From NCBI GenBank assembly GCA_020638175.1, contig JACKJA010000002.1, forward strand, positions 744,001-808,000: a stretch of 64,000 bases of DNA, written 5' to 3'. Each line of letters opens with the position of its first letter. Within the stretch, counting starts at the first letter, position 1. Under the pieces are notes generated by a model. That model did no database searches. It was not told the origin of the DNA and was given only the letters and a program-made list of their open reading frames with translations. Origin of the DNA: Rhodospirillales bacterium. GTDB lineage: Bacteria > Pseudomonadota > Alphaproteobacteria > Micavibrionales > Micavibrionaceae. Shown here in pieces: positions 1 through 8,488 of the stretch. The translations under genes were made by a program, and so were the position numbers.

Positions 1-345
1 AATTTCCTGCTTCAGGGCGGCATTTTGTTTGTGTTCCCCGCCTTTGATTCGGGAGGCCAGATCACCCAGCCCGTATTTGTCGCCGTATTTTTCAACCATG
101 TTCAGCCATGTACTTTCGATGAACTGGTACAATCCCGTTGCACTGCTGGTTGTGGATTTAATCCCCGCCTTGAAACCGCTTTCGGCGGCAGCCTGTTCCA
201 CCAGATAGGCAAAATCGACCCCTGTTTTGGCGCTGGCGGTTTTGATAGCGCTAATCACTTGCGGGGCGGCTTGCCGGGTTAGAGCCGCTAACGCATTGTT
301 ATTTATTATGTTTTCACTCAAAGACATGGCGTATTCAAATTCCAT
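1..345 (-). CDS. Lytic transglycosylase (SLT)-like protein, 3' end outside window
   Basis: Partial minus-strand gene whose C-terminus lies beyond base 1. The visible part contains the soluble lytic transglycosylase signature: a catalytic Glu in AAAESGFKAG, followed by SSATGLYQFIESTWL, matching the ESxF...AxGLxQF pattern. Such enzymes cleave the peptidoglycan glycan strand in the periplasm, often to make room for flagella or secretion machines. No signal peptide is evident at the visible N-terminus. The start is uncertain: ATG at 360, 345 or 327 are all in frame. The sigma-54 promoter just upstream would place the transcript start near 360, so 345 or 327 is favoured. The sigma-54 promoter hints at a motility or envelope-remodelling role, which is inference. 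Confidence 0.7.
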   Translation of the reverse strand, partial: MEFEYAMSLSENIINNNALAALTRQAAPQVISAIKTASAKTGVDFAYLVEQAAAESGFKAGIKSTTSSATGLYQFIESTWLNMVEKYGDKYGLGDLASRIKGGEHKQNAALKQEI

Positions 346-370
346 CGGTTTCTTTTCCATGAAATAACAT

Positions 371-386
371 CGCAAGGGGCGTGCCA
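371..386 (-). promoter_or_regulatory. Sigma-54 (-24/-12) promoter
   Basis: On the minus strand the sequence reads TGGCACGCCCCTTGCG. It has GG and GC separated by exactly 10 nt and fits the RpoN consensus TGGCACG-N4-TTGC closely. It lies directly upstream of the transglycosylase-like gene; the expected transcript start is about 12 nt past the GC, near position 360. An ATTTTGAAAC sequence adjoining it resembles the half-site upstream of the 37.4 kb sigma-54 promoter. Confidence 0.7.
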
Positions 387-438
387 GTTTCAAAATATCG
401 TGTAAAATGAAAACCGAATTGAACGAAAAAGGTGTTTC

Positions 439-2151
439 ATGCCCGATTATAAAGCCCCCACCCACGATATGGTGTTTTTGCTGCGTGATGTGCTGGACAT
501 CAGCGCTTTGCCGCAGGCCGCTGAACTGGATACCGAAACGGTGACGGCCATTTTGGAGGAAGCCGGGAAACTGGCCTCCGGCGTGTTGGCACCCCTGAAC
601 CATCAGGCAGATAAGGCCGGGGGCTGTATCCTGAAAGAGGGAAGCGTCACCACGGCGGCGGGCTGGAAGGACGCTTATCGCCAGTATTGCGAAATGGGCT
701 GGAACGGCGTGCCGTTCGACCCGGAATATGGCGGCCAGGGATTGCCGTGGGTATTGGCGTTCCCGGTACAGGAAATGTGGCAAGGTGCGAATATGTCCTT
801 TGGCCTGTGTCCACTCCTCAATCAGGGCGCGGTCGAAGCCATTGAATCCCATGGCTCCGATGAGCAAAAATCCTTTTACCTTCCCAAACTTGTTTCCGGT
901 GAATGGGCCGGAACGATGAATTTGACGGAGCCGCAGGCCGGTTCCGATCTGGGCGCAATCCGGTCAAAGGCGGAAAAACAGGCCGATGGCACCTATAAAA
1001 TTACCGGCCAGAAAATCTTCATTACCTATGGGGAGCACGACCTGACGGACAATATCATTCACCTTGTTCTGGCCCGTGTGACCGGGGCGCCGGAAGGGGT
1101 AAAAGGTATTTCCCTGTTTATCGTTCCCAAATTCCTTGAAGACGGCACCCGCAACGACCTGATTTGCGCAGGTCTGGAACATAAACTCGGTATCCATGCG
1201 TCCCCGACCTGTACGATGAGCTTCGGCGATAACGGCGGTGCGACCGGCTATCTGGTGGGAGAAGAGAACCAAGGTTTGAAGTACATGTTCACCATGATGA
1301 ACAATGCCCGGCTGTCGGTGGGGCTGCAGGGCGTGGCGATTGGTGAGGCAGCGTATCAGGCAGCGCTGGCCTACGCGGGCGAGCGTGTGCAAAGTGCCAA
1401 AATTGGTGACAAGAGCGGGGCGAAAGCCGCAATTATCGAACACCCGGATGTGCGCCGCATGCTCTTGACCATGAAAGTTCTAACACAAGCCGGACGGGCG
1501 CTGGCCTATGAAGCAGCGCTTAATCTGGACAAGGCGCGCGGCGGGGATGCGACGGCGCAATCCCGCGTGGATATCCTGACTCCGATCGTCAAATCATGGT
1601 GTACCGATAACGCTGTCGAGGTTGCGTCTCTGGGGGTGCAAGTCCATGGCGGTATGGGCTTCATAGAGGAAACCGGCGCGGCGCAATTCTACCGGGATGC
1701 CCGTATTTTACCGATCTACGAAGGCACTAACGGGATTCAGGCGCTTGATCTGGCCTTTCGTAAGCTGCTGATGGACAAAGGCGAAGCGGTGAAAGCCTAT
1801 CAGGCGGAATTAACATCTGTGCTTGCCGAGATAGCCGCACAGGACCGGGAGCTATCGGCTCTTTGCAAGCCGGTTCTGGAGGCGTTGGAGGCGGTGAAAG
1901 AGGCGACGGCCCACATGCTCCATCTGGCCGGGAGTGGCCAGATGGACGCCATTGCCAGCCGGGCAACATCCTATCTGAATGCGTTTGGCGTTGTTTGCGG
2001 CGCTGTTATGATGGCCCGGCGCGCAGCGGTGGGGGATAAAGCTGACCGGGAACGGGCGGGATTTTACAGGGATCATATTTTACCGCGTCATAAGGCCTTG
2101 TCTGCGGTGGTTCTGGCGGCAGACGATTTTTTGTCCGGGGATTTACTCTAA
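439..2151 (+). CDS. Acyl-CoA dehydrogenase, long DmdC/FadE-like subfamily
   Basis: A 570-aa FAD-dependent acyl-CoA dehydrogenase that oxidises an acyl-CoA to its 2-enoyl-CoA. It has the extended N-terminus and extra C-terminal helical domain of the roughly 590-residue subfamily that includes 3-methylmercaptopropionyl-CoA dehydrogenase. Visible motifs are TEPQAGSDLGAI near residue 163, the FAD-contacting QVHGGMGFIEE near 401, and YEGTNGIQ with the likely catalytic base Glu428. ATG at 439 is preceded by GAACGAAAAAGG. It stands alone, and its 3' end overlaps the convergent gene by 9 bp. The natural substrate cannot be told from sequence; beta-oxidation of medium or long chains is as likely as methylthio-substrates. 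Confidence 0.9.
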   Translation: MPDYKAPTHDMVFLLRDVLDISALPQAAELDTETVTAILEEAGKLASGVLAPLNHQADKAGGCILKEGSVTTAAGWKDAYRQYCEMGWNGVPFDPEYGGQGLPWVLAFPVQEMWQGANMSFGLCPLLNQGAVEAIESHGSDEQKSFYLPKLVSGEWAGTMNLTEPQAGSDLGAIRSKAEKQADGTYKITGQKIFITYGEHDLTDNIIHLVLARVTGAPEGVKGISLFIVPKFLEDGTRNDLICAGLEHKLGIHASPTCTMSFGDNGGATGYLVGEENQGLKYMFTMMNNARLSVGLQGVAIGEAAYQAALAYAGERVQSAKIGDKSGAKAAIIEHPDVRRMLLTMKVLTQAGRALAYEAALNLDKARGGDATAQSRVDILTPIVKSWCTDNAVEVASLGVQVHGGMGFIEETGAAQFYRDARILPIYEGTNGIQALDLAFRKLLMDKGEAVKAYQAELTSVLAEIAAQDRELSALCKPVLEALEAVKEATAHMLHLAGSGQMDAIASRATSYLNAFGVVCGAVMMARRAAVGDKADRERAGFYRDHILPRHKALSAVVLAADDFLSGDLL

Positions 2152-2676
2152 TCCCTGCCGGACTTTCATGCGGCACTTCACCATAACATTGGACCCTAAA
2201 TCCATGACATAGCGGTAATCCGGGTTGGGATGTTCGGCATAGGCACGGGCCAGATTGTTGGCATAGCATGTACAGACTTTTTCGATGTTTTCCGGCTGCG
2301 AAACCATAATACGCATGCAGGAATCATAAGATTTACCCGCCATTCCGGCAATATCCGGGCATTCCCTTTTCAGGTCGCCAAACAGGGAGTACATATGCTG
2401 GCGCGGACCTCTTTTAACGCGTTCTTCAAAAAAACGGTGAGCCAGACATTCGCAATCGTGGTATTCGGAATATGTATCGATCCCCAGACAATAAGTCTCA
2501 AACTCCCGGCTTTCATCCAGAATATTATTCTGGACGTCCTCAGGCAGTTGATTAAACAGGGCCATGACTTGTTCGGATTGTTGTTCTGTCTGCGCCATAA
2601 CAACGCCCCCCGCCAGCATAATGTAACCGGCCAGAACGAATAAAAGACAGATACTCCATCTGGATTGTGTGCTCAT
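2143..2676 (-). CDS. Secreted Cys-rich hypothetical protein with an internal duplication
   Basis: A 177-aa protein starting MSTQSR, with a signal peptide or N-terminal anchor (hydrophobic residues about 7-28, ending VVMAQ). The mature part has two four-cysteine units. The first has C-x11-C-x-C (CECLA) followed by a later Cys; the second has C-x14-C-x-C (CTCYA) followed by a later Cys. This suggests a tandem disulfide-bonded repeat in the periplasm or outside. I do not recognise the family. A longer frame upstream to 2829 exists, but the signal peptide and an AAAAGGG sequence just before 2676 favour this start. A terminator separates it from the upstream minus-strand gene, so it is probably transcribed alone. 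Confidence 0.6.
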   Translation of the reverse strand: MSTQSRWSICLLFVLAGYIMLAGGVVMAQTEQQSEQVMALFNQLPEDVQNNILDESREFETYCLGIDTYSEYHDCECLAHRFFEERVKRGPRQHMYSLFGDLKRECPDIAGMAGKSYDSCMRIMVSQPENIEKVCTCYANNLARAYAEHPNPDYRYVMDLGSNVMVKCRMKVRQGLE

Positions 2677-2711
2677 ATCCCTTTTATCATAGCATAAGGA
2701 ACCCCTGAGAA

Positions 2712-2751
2712 TAAAAAACAAAAAAGCCACATTTGTTCGAATGCGGCTTTT
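2712..2751 (-). terminator. Rho-independent terminator
   Basis: On the minus strand a 10-bp stem (AAGCCGCATT / AATGTGGCTT, one G-U pair) is followed by a long T-rich run. It lies 24 bp past the stop of the HTH/coiled-coil gene and should end that transcript. Confidence 0.75.
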
Positions 2752-2774
2752 GAGAAAAATATATGAAAGGCAAA

Positions 2775-3365
2775 CTAGCTGGCGGCTTTTTGTTTGCTGT
2801 TTGTTTCCGGACCCCGGATTTTTTGCCACAATCCGCTGAAAGAGGATTTCTTATCAGCCTGCCGTTGTTTTTCGATGGGACCGGTTTTCCGGTTTTCGTT
2901 GCCCACCCGGCTTTGTTCCATTTTTTGCTGGCGACGGATTTGCGAACGGCGCTCCCGTTCCTTCAGCTCTTCTTTTAGCTCTTCAGCCTGTTTTTGGCTG
3001 TACTGGCTGGTCAGCAGAACTTGCTGGGCCTGTTTTTGCCACTGATCGCGCTGTTCTTTCAGGTCTTCAATCGTATCCTTGCTGGCTTCGATCTGGTCTT
3101 CCAGCATCCGGATGCGCATTTTCATGCGTTCCATCTCGAGGATCTGGGAGGCTTTTTCAATTTCATTTTCGACCGTTTTGTCTTCGGCCGGGCTGCTTGC
3201 CTGGGAGGTTAGACCAAAAGCGCGATCCAGTTCCGACACATCAATCAGGCGGCGACCATTATTATCGACTTCGTAGGAAATCTTACCGCTTTTCATTGCC
3301 CGCTGAATAGTGGACTTTGATTTGCCTGTTAATTCTGCAGCACGCTGCGCGCCGACTTTAGCCAT
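2775..3365 (-). CDS. HTH DNA-binding protein with long coiled coil
   Basis: A 196-aa protein. Residues 1-50 form a MerR/excisionase-like helix-turn-helix (AAELTGKSKSTIQRAMKSGK, then a wing ending in RRLIDVSELDRAF). Residues about 65-150 form a highly charged coiled coil rich in E, K, Q and R. The C-terminal tail is basic. This architecture recalls plasmid KfrA-like proteins and other DNA-binding, filament-forming proteins, but no close family is certain. The start is firm: AAAGGAGG lies a few bases before ATG 3365. It is 34 bp downstream of the SapC-domain gene, so the two are probably co-transcribed and closed by the terminator at 2712-2751. Confidence 0.65.
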   Translation of the reverse strand: MAKVGAQRAAELTGKSKSTIQRAMKSGKISYEVDNNGRRLIDVSELDRAFGLTSQASSPAEDKTVENEIEKASQILEMERMKMRIRMLEDQIEASKDTIEDLKEQRDQWQKQAQQVLLTSQYSQKQAEELKEELKERERRSQIRRQQKMEQSRVGNENRKTGPIEKQRQADKKSSFSGLWQKIRGPETNSKQKAAS

Positions 3366-3399
3366 GATTGTAATCCTCCTTTAAGGATGAAATTGTAAG

Positions 3400-4182
3400 C
3401 TATTTGCTTTCGTTCGCCATACGCTCCCGCAGAAGAACCGTCAGGCGTTGCCACTGTGAACCGGAAAACAGGTGCGCGTAAATAAAGGGCAGCCACCCTT
3501 TGCGGCGCCATTCCATAAAGTCTTCATCAGACAGCTCAGCCAGTTTTTGCTCGTCGATGATCCGGAATCCTGAAAAGCTGATTTTCTTGTCGCCACCGAC
3601 ATTGATCTCTGCGCTGCGTTCTACCAGCAGGCCGCTATTGGCCAGAGCTTTTGAGAACTCTTGCGTTTGCTGGGCGGCCGCGTGATAGGATTTACAAAAC
3701 TCCAGCGCATTTTGTGACAGTGCGCTGGCCTTGCCTTCAGCATCAAAAAACTTTTGGTCGCTGGCGCTGTCGACAACGCTGTCGTTCATATCAATGCAGA
3801 GCGTGAGCTGTTCGCTGTCCGGCATTTCGGAAAAAATAAAGGGATAACGACGGATGTAAGCCGGAATATAGGAATGTTCCAGCCATTGGTCTTTATCGTT
3901 CAAAAACAGGTTTTCGTTGTCTCTCAGGCCGAGCAAAGCCACCGGCGTAGCATTTTGGTCCGGAGAAAAAGCGATGGGATAGAAATGGCAAATCTGCGGC
4001 ATTTCGATCATGTTGACCGGGACGGCATTAACGCCGCGTGTGAACCCGAAGCCGAAATCCTTTTTCAGCCCCATATCGGCATGTTTTTTAGCATCCAGCG
4101 GTGTCGGAGAAGTGTAAAACAATGGCAGGGTCGCCGCGGCTCCGCCTTGGTTTTCTTGTGTTGTTTCTTGTTTCTTTGCCAT
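3400..4182 (-). CDS. SapC family protein
   Basis: A 260-aa protein matching the SapC family, named after a gene linked to paracrystalline surface-layer secretion in Campylobacter. The family core is visible as HFYPIAFSPDQNATPVALLG, then ENLFLN, then YIPAYIRRYPFIF, and the end of the domain is GFRIIDEQKLAELSDEDF. It has no signal peptide and is probably cytoplasmic. The biochemical role is unknown. ATG 4182 has an AGGAAGAG ribosome site. A weak promoter, TTGAGT-N15-TATAAA, is readable on the minus strand at 4233-4259. It heads a likely two-gene unit with the HTH/coiled-coil protein. Confidence 0.8.
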   Translation of the reverse strand: MAKKQETTQENQGGAAATLPLFYTSPTPLDAKKHADMGLKKDFGFGFTRGVNAVPVNMIEMPQICHFYPIAFSPDQNATPVALLGLRDNENLFLNDKDQWLEHSYIPAYIRRYPFIFSEMPDSEQLTLCIDMNDSVVDSASDQKFFDAEGKASALSQNALEFCKSYHAAAQQTQEFSKALANSGLLVERSAEINVGGDKKISFSGFRIIDEQKLAELSDEDFMEWRRKGWLPFIYAHLFSGSQWQRLTVLLRERMANESK

Positions 4183-4426
4183 TGTCTCTTCCTCGCAAAA
4201 AATAGTTCCAGTAAAAATCCCGAGCCTAAGTGTTTATACAATTTTACAGCTAAACTCAAGAAAACTTGCGGATCCATTTGTGTATTTTGTTGTACAGACA
4301 TCTATCATGTTGACATATTGCTTTTCAAGAAAAAATAAAAGAAAGCATAATCCGGTCTTTCTTGCGGATAAAAAATAAGGTAGGGTCCGCGGGAAAAGCA
4401 GAAAATACAGGCTGTGGAGGTTGAAA

Positions 4427-5776
4427 ATGCGTATTGTCATGGTAGGAACCGGCTATGTTGGTCTCGTTTCCGGGACATGTTTTGCCGAGTTCGGTCATAC
4501 GGTTATTTGTGTCGATAAAGACGCGGGCAAGATTGAGCGTCTGAAGAACGGAGAAATACCAATTTACGAGCCCGGTCTGGATGATCTTTTGGCGCGCCAG
4601 ATTGATGCGGGACGGATTGAGTTTACAACCGATATCGCGCCGGCGGTGAAGGGAGCTGACGCCGTGTTTATTGCGGTGGGGACGCCGTCACGCCGCTACG
4701 GGCGGGATGCAGACCTGTCCTACGTTTACGGGGCGGCACAGGAGATTGCCGAAAATCTGGACGGCTATACGGTGATCGTCGACAAATCCACTGTTCCTGT
4801 GGGGACGGCAAAGGAAGTCGAGCGCATTGTCCGCGAAACGGCGCCCGGCGCGGATTTTGATGTGGCCTCCAATCCTGAGTTTTTACGCGAAGGCGCGGCG
4901 ATTGACGACTTTATGCGTCCAGACCGCGTTGTTGTCGGCGTGGCGTCAGAGCGCGCGCAAAAAGTTATGCGTGATATCTACCGCCCGCTCTTTATCAACG
5001 AAACGCCTATTTTGTTCACCAGTCCGGAAACGGCGGAGCTGATTAAATATGCGGCCAATGCCTTTTTGGCGACCAAAATCAGCTTCATCAACGAAATCGC
5101 CGATTTGTGCGAACAGGTGGGCGCGGATGTGCAGCAAGTTGCCAAGGGGATCGGCCTTGATGGCCGGATCGGCGGTAAATTCCTGCATGCCGGGCCGGGT
5201 TACGGAGGCTCTTGCTTCCCGAAAGACACGTTGGCGTTGACCCGCGCGGGCCAGAAATACGGCGCGCCGCAGCGTATCGTCGAAACGGTTGTCTCCGTGA
5301 ACGAAGACCGCAAGGCGCGTATGGCTGACAAAATCGTCGCGGCATGTGGCGGGGATGTGCACGGCAAGCGGATCGGCATTCTGGGCGTGGCGTTCAAGCC
5401 GAATACCGACGACATGCGCGATGCGCCGTCTTTGACGATTATCCCGATGCTGCAACAGGCCGGGGCTAAAGTCGCGGCTTACGATCCCGAAGCTATGGAA
5501 GCCGCCTGTGAATGGATTGATGACGTGGAATGGGCAAACAATGCCTATGATGTGGCGGCGGGGGCGGATGCGCTTGTTATTCTGACCGAGTGGAATGAAT
5601 TCCGCGCGCTGGACCTTGATAAGCTGGGCGCGGTGATGGCGGAAAAATGTTTGATTGATCTGCGCAACGTATATAAAACGGCGGACATGGAAAGCACGGG
5701 CTTTCATTATGTGTCCATTGGCCGCGATGCCATAAAGCCATCGGTACAAAAATTAAAAGAAGCAACAGGAGCGTAG
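4427..5776 (+). CDS. ugd: UDP-glucose 6-dehydrogenase
   Basis: A 449-aa enzyme that oxidises UDP-glucose twice with NAD+ to UDP-glucuronate, a precursor for capsule and exopolysaccharide. The N-terminal Rossmann motif is VGTGYVGLVSG. The catalytic cysteine is Cys263 in GPGYGGSCFPKD, and the C-terminal UDP-binding domain begins near GILGVAFKPNTDDMR. ATG 4427 is preferred over the in-frame TTG at 4421 because GGAGG at 4416-4420 sits 6 nt before it. It is the first gene of a tight operon with cysD, cysNC and cysQ (gaps of 6 and 3 bp, then a 1-bp overlap). Confidence 0.95.
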   Translation: MRIVMVGTGYVGLVSGTCFAEFGHTVICVDKDAGKIERLKNGEIPIYEPGLDDLLARQIDAGRIEFTTDIAPAVKGADAVFIAVGTPSRRYGRDADLSYVYGAAQEIAENLDGYTVIVDKSTVPVGTAKEVERIVRETAPGADFDVASNPEFLREGAAIDDFMRPDRVVVGVASERAQKVMRDIYRPLFINETPILFTSPETAELIKYAANAFLATKISFINEIADLCEQVGADVQQVAKGIGLDGRIGGKFLHAGPGYGGSCFPKDTLALTRAGQKYGAPQRIVETVVSVNEDRKARMADKIVAACGGDVHGKRIGILGVAFKPNTDDMRDAPSLTIIPMLQQAGAKVAAYDPEAMEAACEWIDDVEWANNAYDVAAGADALVILTEWNEFRALDLDKLGAVMAEKCLIDLRNVYKTADMESTGFHYVSIGRDAIKPSVQKLKEATGA

Positions 5777-5782
5777 ACGACA

Positions 5783-6580
5783 TTGTATCCCTATCTAGAC
5801 GAACTGGAAGCCAAATCAATCTACATCATGCGCGAGGCCTATAATCGCGTTGAGCCGCTGGCCATGCTGTGGTCGATTGGCAAAGACTCAAACGTAATGC
5901 TGTGGCTGATCCGCAAGGCGTTTTATGGCCGGGTGCCGTTTCCGCTGGTCCAGCTTGATACCGAAATGGAATTGCCTGAAGTTTATGAATTCCGCGATAA
6001 TCTCGTCAAGGAATGGAACCTGCCGCTGAAAGTCGAGCTGTGCCCGCCCGAAGAAGAGATGGACCAGACCCTGCCGCCGGCAACCCGCGCGGCGATGCGT
6101 AAAACCGAAGGGTTGAAAAACCTGCTGAGAAACGAGAAATATCGCGGCATTATCGCGGGTATTCGCCGGGATGAACAATCCATGCGCGCCAAGGAACGGG
6201 TGTTTTCCCCGCGGACGCTGGACGGGACATGGGACTTCAAGGACCAGCCCGCCGAATTCTGGGACCAGTATAAAACCGAATTCCCCGATGGGTGCCATGT
6301 GCGGATTCACCCGCTGTTGCACTGGACGGAAATTGATATCTGGCGCTATACCAAGCGCGAGAATATCCCGACCGTCCCGCTTTACTTTGCCAAAGATGGC
6401 ATGCGTTATCGTTCGCTGGGAGAGAAAAACATTACCTTCCCGATTAAAAGCGACGCTGCAACCATCGACGATATTATTCACGAACTGGAAACGACCAAAA
6501 CGGCTGAGCGCGCCGGGCGCGCGATGGACCATGAAGCTGAAGACAGCTTCGAAAAACTGCGCGAAAAAGGATACATGTAG
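5783..6580 (+). CDS. cysD: Sulfate adenylyltransferase subunit 2 (CysD)
   Basis: A 265-aa small subunit of ATP sulfurylase, which makes adenosine 5'-phosphosulfate from ATP and sulfate together with the CysN GTPase. The PP-loop is WSIGKDSNVM near residue 32. Further family signatures are AGIRRDEQSMRAKER and the C-terminal YRSLGEKNITFPI. The start appears to be TTG at 5783, six bases after the ugd stop, with AGGAG inside the end of ugd as ribosome site. The tight coupling to ugd is unusual; see findings. Confidence 0.93.
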   Translation: MYPYLDELEAKSIYIMREAYNRVEPLAMLWSIGKDSNVMLWLIRKAFYGRVPFPLVQLDTEMELPEVYEFRDNLVKEWNLPLKVELCPPEEEMDQTLPPATRAAMRKTEGLKNLLRNEKYRGIIAGIRRDEQSMRAKERVFSPRTLDGTWDFKDQPAEFWDQYKTEFPDGCHVRIHPLLHWTEIDIWRYTKRENIPTVPLYFAKDGMRYRSLGEKNITFPIKSDAATIDDIIHELETTKTAERAGRAMDHEAEDSFEKLREKGYM

Positions 6581-6583
6581 ACA

Positions 6584-8488
6584 ATGACCAACGATTCTCC
6601 TCTTAAATACCAGCAACTGCGTGTTGTCATCGTCGGCCATGTCGATCACGGGAAATCGACCCTGATCGGGCGTTTGCTTTACGATACGGATTCGCTGCCC
6701 GAAGGCAAGTTTGAAGAGCTGCAGAAAATCTCGAAAAAACGCGGAGCCGAAGCGATTGAATGGTCGTTTGTGCTCGATGCGATGCAGGCAGAGCGCGATC
6801 AGGCCGTCACCATTGATACCACGCAAATCTGGTTTTCAACGGAAGCCCGCGATTACGTGATTATTGACGCGCCGGGCCACCGCGAATTTCTGAAGAACAT
6901 GATTTCCGGGGCGGCCGCGGCTGATGCGGCGGTTCTGGTTGTTGACGCGACCGAAGGGGTGCGCGAACAAACCCGCCGCCATGCTTACCTGTTGCATTTG
7001 CTGGGGCTGCGTCAGGTGGCCGTGGTCATCAACAAAATGGACATGGTAGAATACGATGCGGAGCGTTTCACTCAAGTCTCCCGCGAAGTAGAGAGTTATT
7101 TATCTTCGATTGGCCTGCATGCCAGCCACATCGTACCGATTTCTGCCCGTCACGGCGATATGATTGCCCAGCGTAGCGAGCATATGGATTGGTACAAAGG
7201 CAAGGCACTGACGGCTGTTCTCGACAGCTTCGAAGTGGCGATGCCGCCTGTGGCGCAGCCTCTTCGTTTCCCGATTCAGGATGTTTACCATCAGGATAAA
7301 AAACGCTACATCGTCGGCCGCGTTGAAACCGGCATCCTGCGCAAAGGGGATAAGTTGATGTTCTCCCCGACGGGGGAAGAGGCGACGGTTACGTCTTTGG
7401 CGGTCTGGCCGCATGACGAGAACAAAGTCGAAGCCCGTGCGGGCGAGTCGATCGGGATTACACTCGACGACAAGATTTTTGTCGAGCGCGGCCATGTCGG
7501 CTCGCACGTGAAAAATCCGCCGATGCTGTCGAATGTGTTCCGGGCGAATATTTTCTGGCTGGCGGATCGGCCGATGAAGGTCGGAAATTCTTACAAGGTC
7601 CGCTATGGCACCCAGGAATCAACGGTTTCTGTGCAATCCATCGAACGTGTTATTGATACTCAGGATCTCGCGCAAAGCGGCGAGGCCGGTGAAGTGAAAC
7701 GCAATGCCGTGGCGGAAATCACGTTGCGGGCGCGGGAATTGCTGCCTCTTGATCCTTACATCGACAATAGCCGCATGGGACGTCTGGTGCTCTATGACGG
7801 GCATGATGTGGCCGGGGGCGGAACGATCTCGATGGAGGGCTATGCCGACCAGCGCCGGGCTGAAAAGCCGGTGGCGCAGAATATCTATCAGGTTGAATCC
7901 CTGACCAGCTATGAAGCGCGTGCCCGCCAAAACCGCCATTATGGCGCGGTTTTCTGGTTTACGGGTTTGTCCGGGGCCGGAAAATCGACATTGGCCATCG
8001 CGGTCGAACGCGCCTTGTTTGAGCGCGGCTATCACACATACGTTCTGGACGGCGATAACGTGCGGCACGGATTGAACTCCGATTTGGGATTTTCGCCGGA
8101 AGACCGGGCCGAAAACATTCGCCGTATCGGGGAAGTCGCGGCGCTGATGGCCGATGCCGGAAATATCTGTGTGACGGCCTTTATTTCGCCGTATCGGGAA
8201 GACCGGGACCGGGCGCGTAAGGCGTCCCCGGCGCGGTTCCACGAAATCTACGTCAAGGCCGATCTGGCGACCTGCGAAGGCCGTGACCCGAAGGGGCTGT
8301 ATAAAAAGGCTCGTGGCGGACAGATTAAAGAGTTTACCGGGATCGATTCACCGTACGAACCGCCGGAAAACCCGGAAATGGTCGTCGACACCCAAAACAA
8401 CGATGTTGAAACCTGTGTACAGCAGGTCATCGACTACATCGAAGCGCAAATCGTTGTAAAGGAAGACAGTAAAGCGGTGGCCGGATAA
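6584..8488 (+). CDS. cysNC: Bifunctional sulfate adenylyltransferase subunit 1 / adenylylsulfate kinase
   Basis: A 634-aa fusion. The N-terminal translational-GTPase-like half (P-loop GHVDHGKST near residue 18, then DAPGHREFLKNM and NKMD) is CysN, which couples GTP hydrolysis to APS formation. The C-terminal part starting near residue 450 is APS kinase (P-loop GLSGAGKST at 461-469, DGDNVRHGLN, and FISPYREDRDRAR). It phosphorylates APS to PAPS. It follows cysD by 3 bp and overlaps cysQ by one base. The fusion is typical of alphaproteobacteria and means the operon makes PAPS. Confidence 0.95.
   Translation: MTNDSPLKYQQLRVVIVGHVDHGKSTLIGRLLYDTDSLPEGKFEELQKISKKRGAEAIEWSFVLDAMQAERDQAVTIDTTQIWFSTEARDYVIIDAPGHREFLKNMISGAAAADAAVLVVDATEGVREQTRRHAYLLHLLGLRQVAVVINKMDMVEYDAERFTQVSREVESYLSSIGLHASHIVPISARHGDMIAQRSEHMDWYKGKALTAVLDSFEVAMPPVAQPLRFPIQDVYHQDKKRYIVGRVETGILRKGDKLMFSPTGEEATVTSLAVWPHDENKVEARAGESIGITLDDKIFVERGHVGSHVKNPPMLSNVFRANIFWLADRPMKVGNSYKVRYGTQESTVSVQSIERVIDTQDLAQSGEAGEVKRNAVAEITLRARELLPLDPYIDNSRMGRLVLYDGHDVAGGGTISMEGYADQRRAEKPVAQNIYQVESLTSYEARARQNRHYGAVFWFTGLSGAGKSTLAIAVERALFERGYHTYVLDGDNVRHGLNSDLGFSPEDRAENIRRIGEVAALMADAGNICVTAFISPYREDRDRARKASPARFHEIYVKADLATCEGRDPKGLYKKARGGQIKEFTGIDSPYEPPENPEMVVDTQNNDVETCVQQVIDYIEAQIVVKEDSKAVAG

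Noticed and set aside
25..282. Plus-strand frame of 85 codons
   Set aside because: It lies antisense to the transglycosylase-like gene, which has clear catalytic motifs; the plus-strand product has none.
4946..5749. Long minus-strand frame of 267 codons inside ugd
   Set aside because: ugd is unambiguous; the antisense product is rich in His and Arg and has no motif, which is typical of an antisense shadow.
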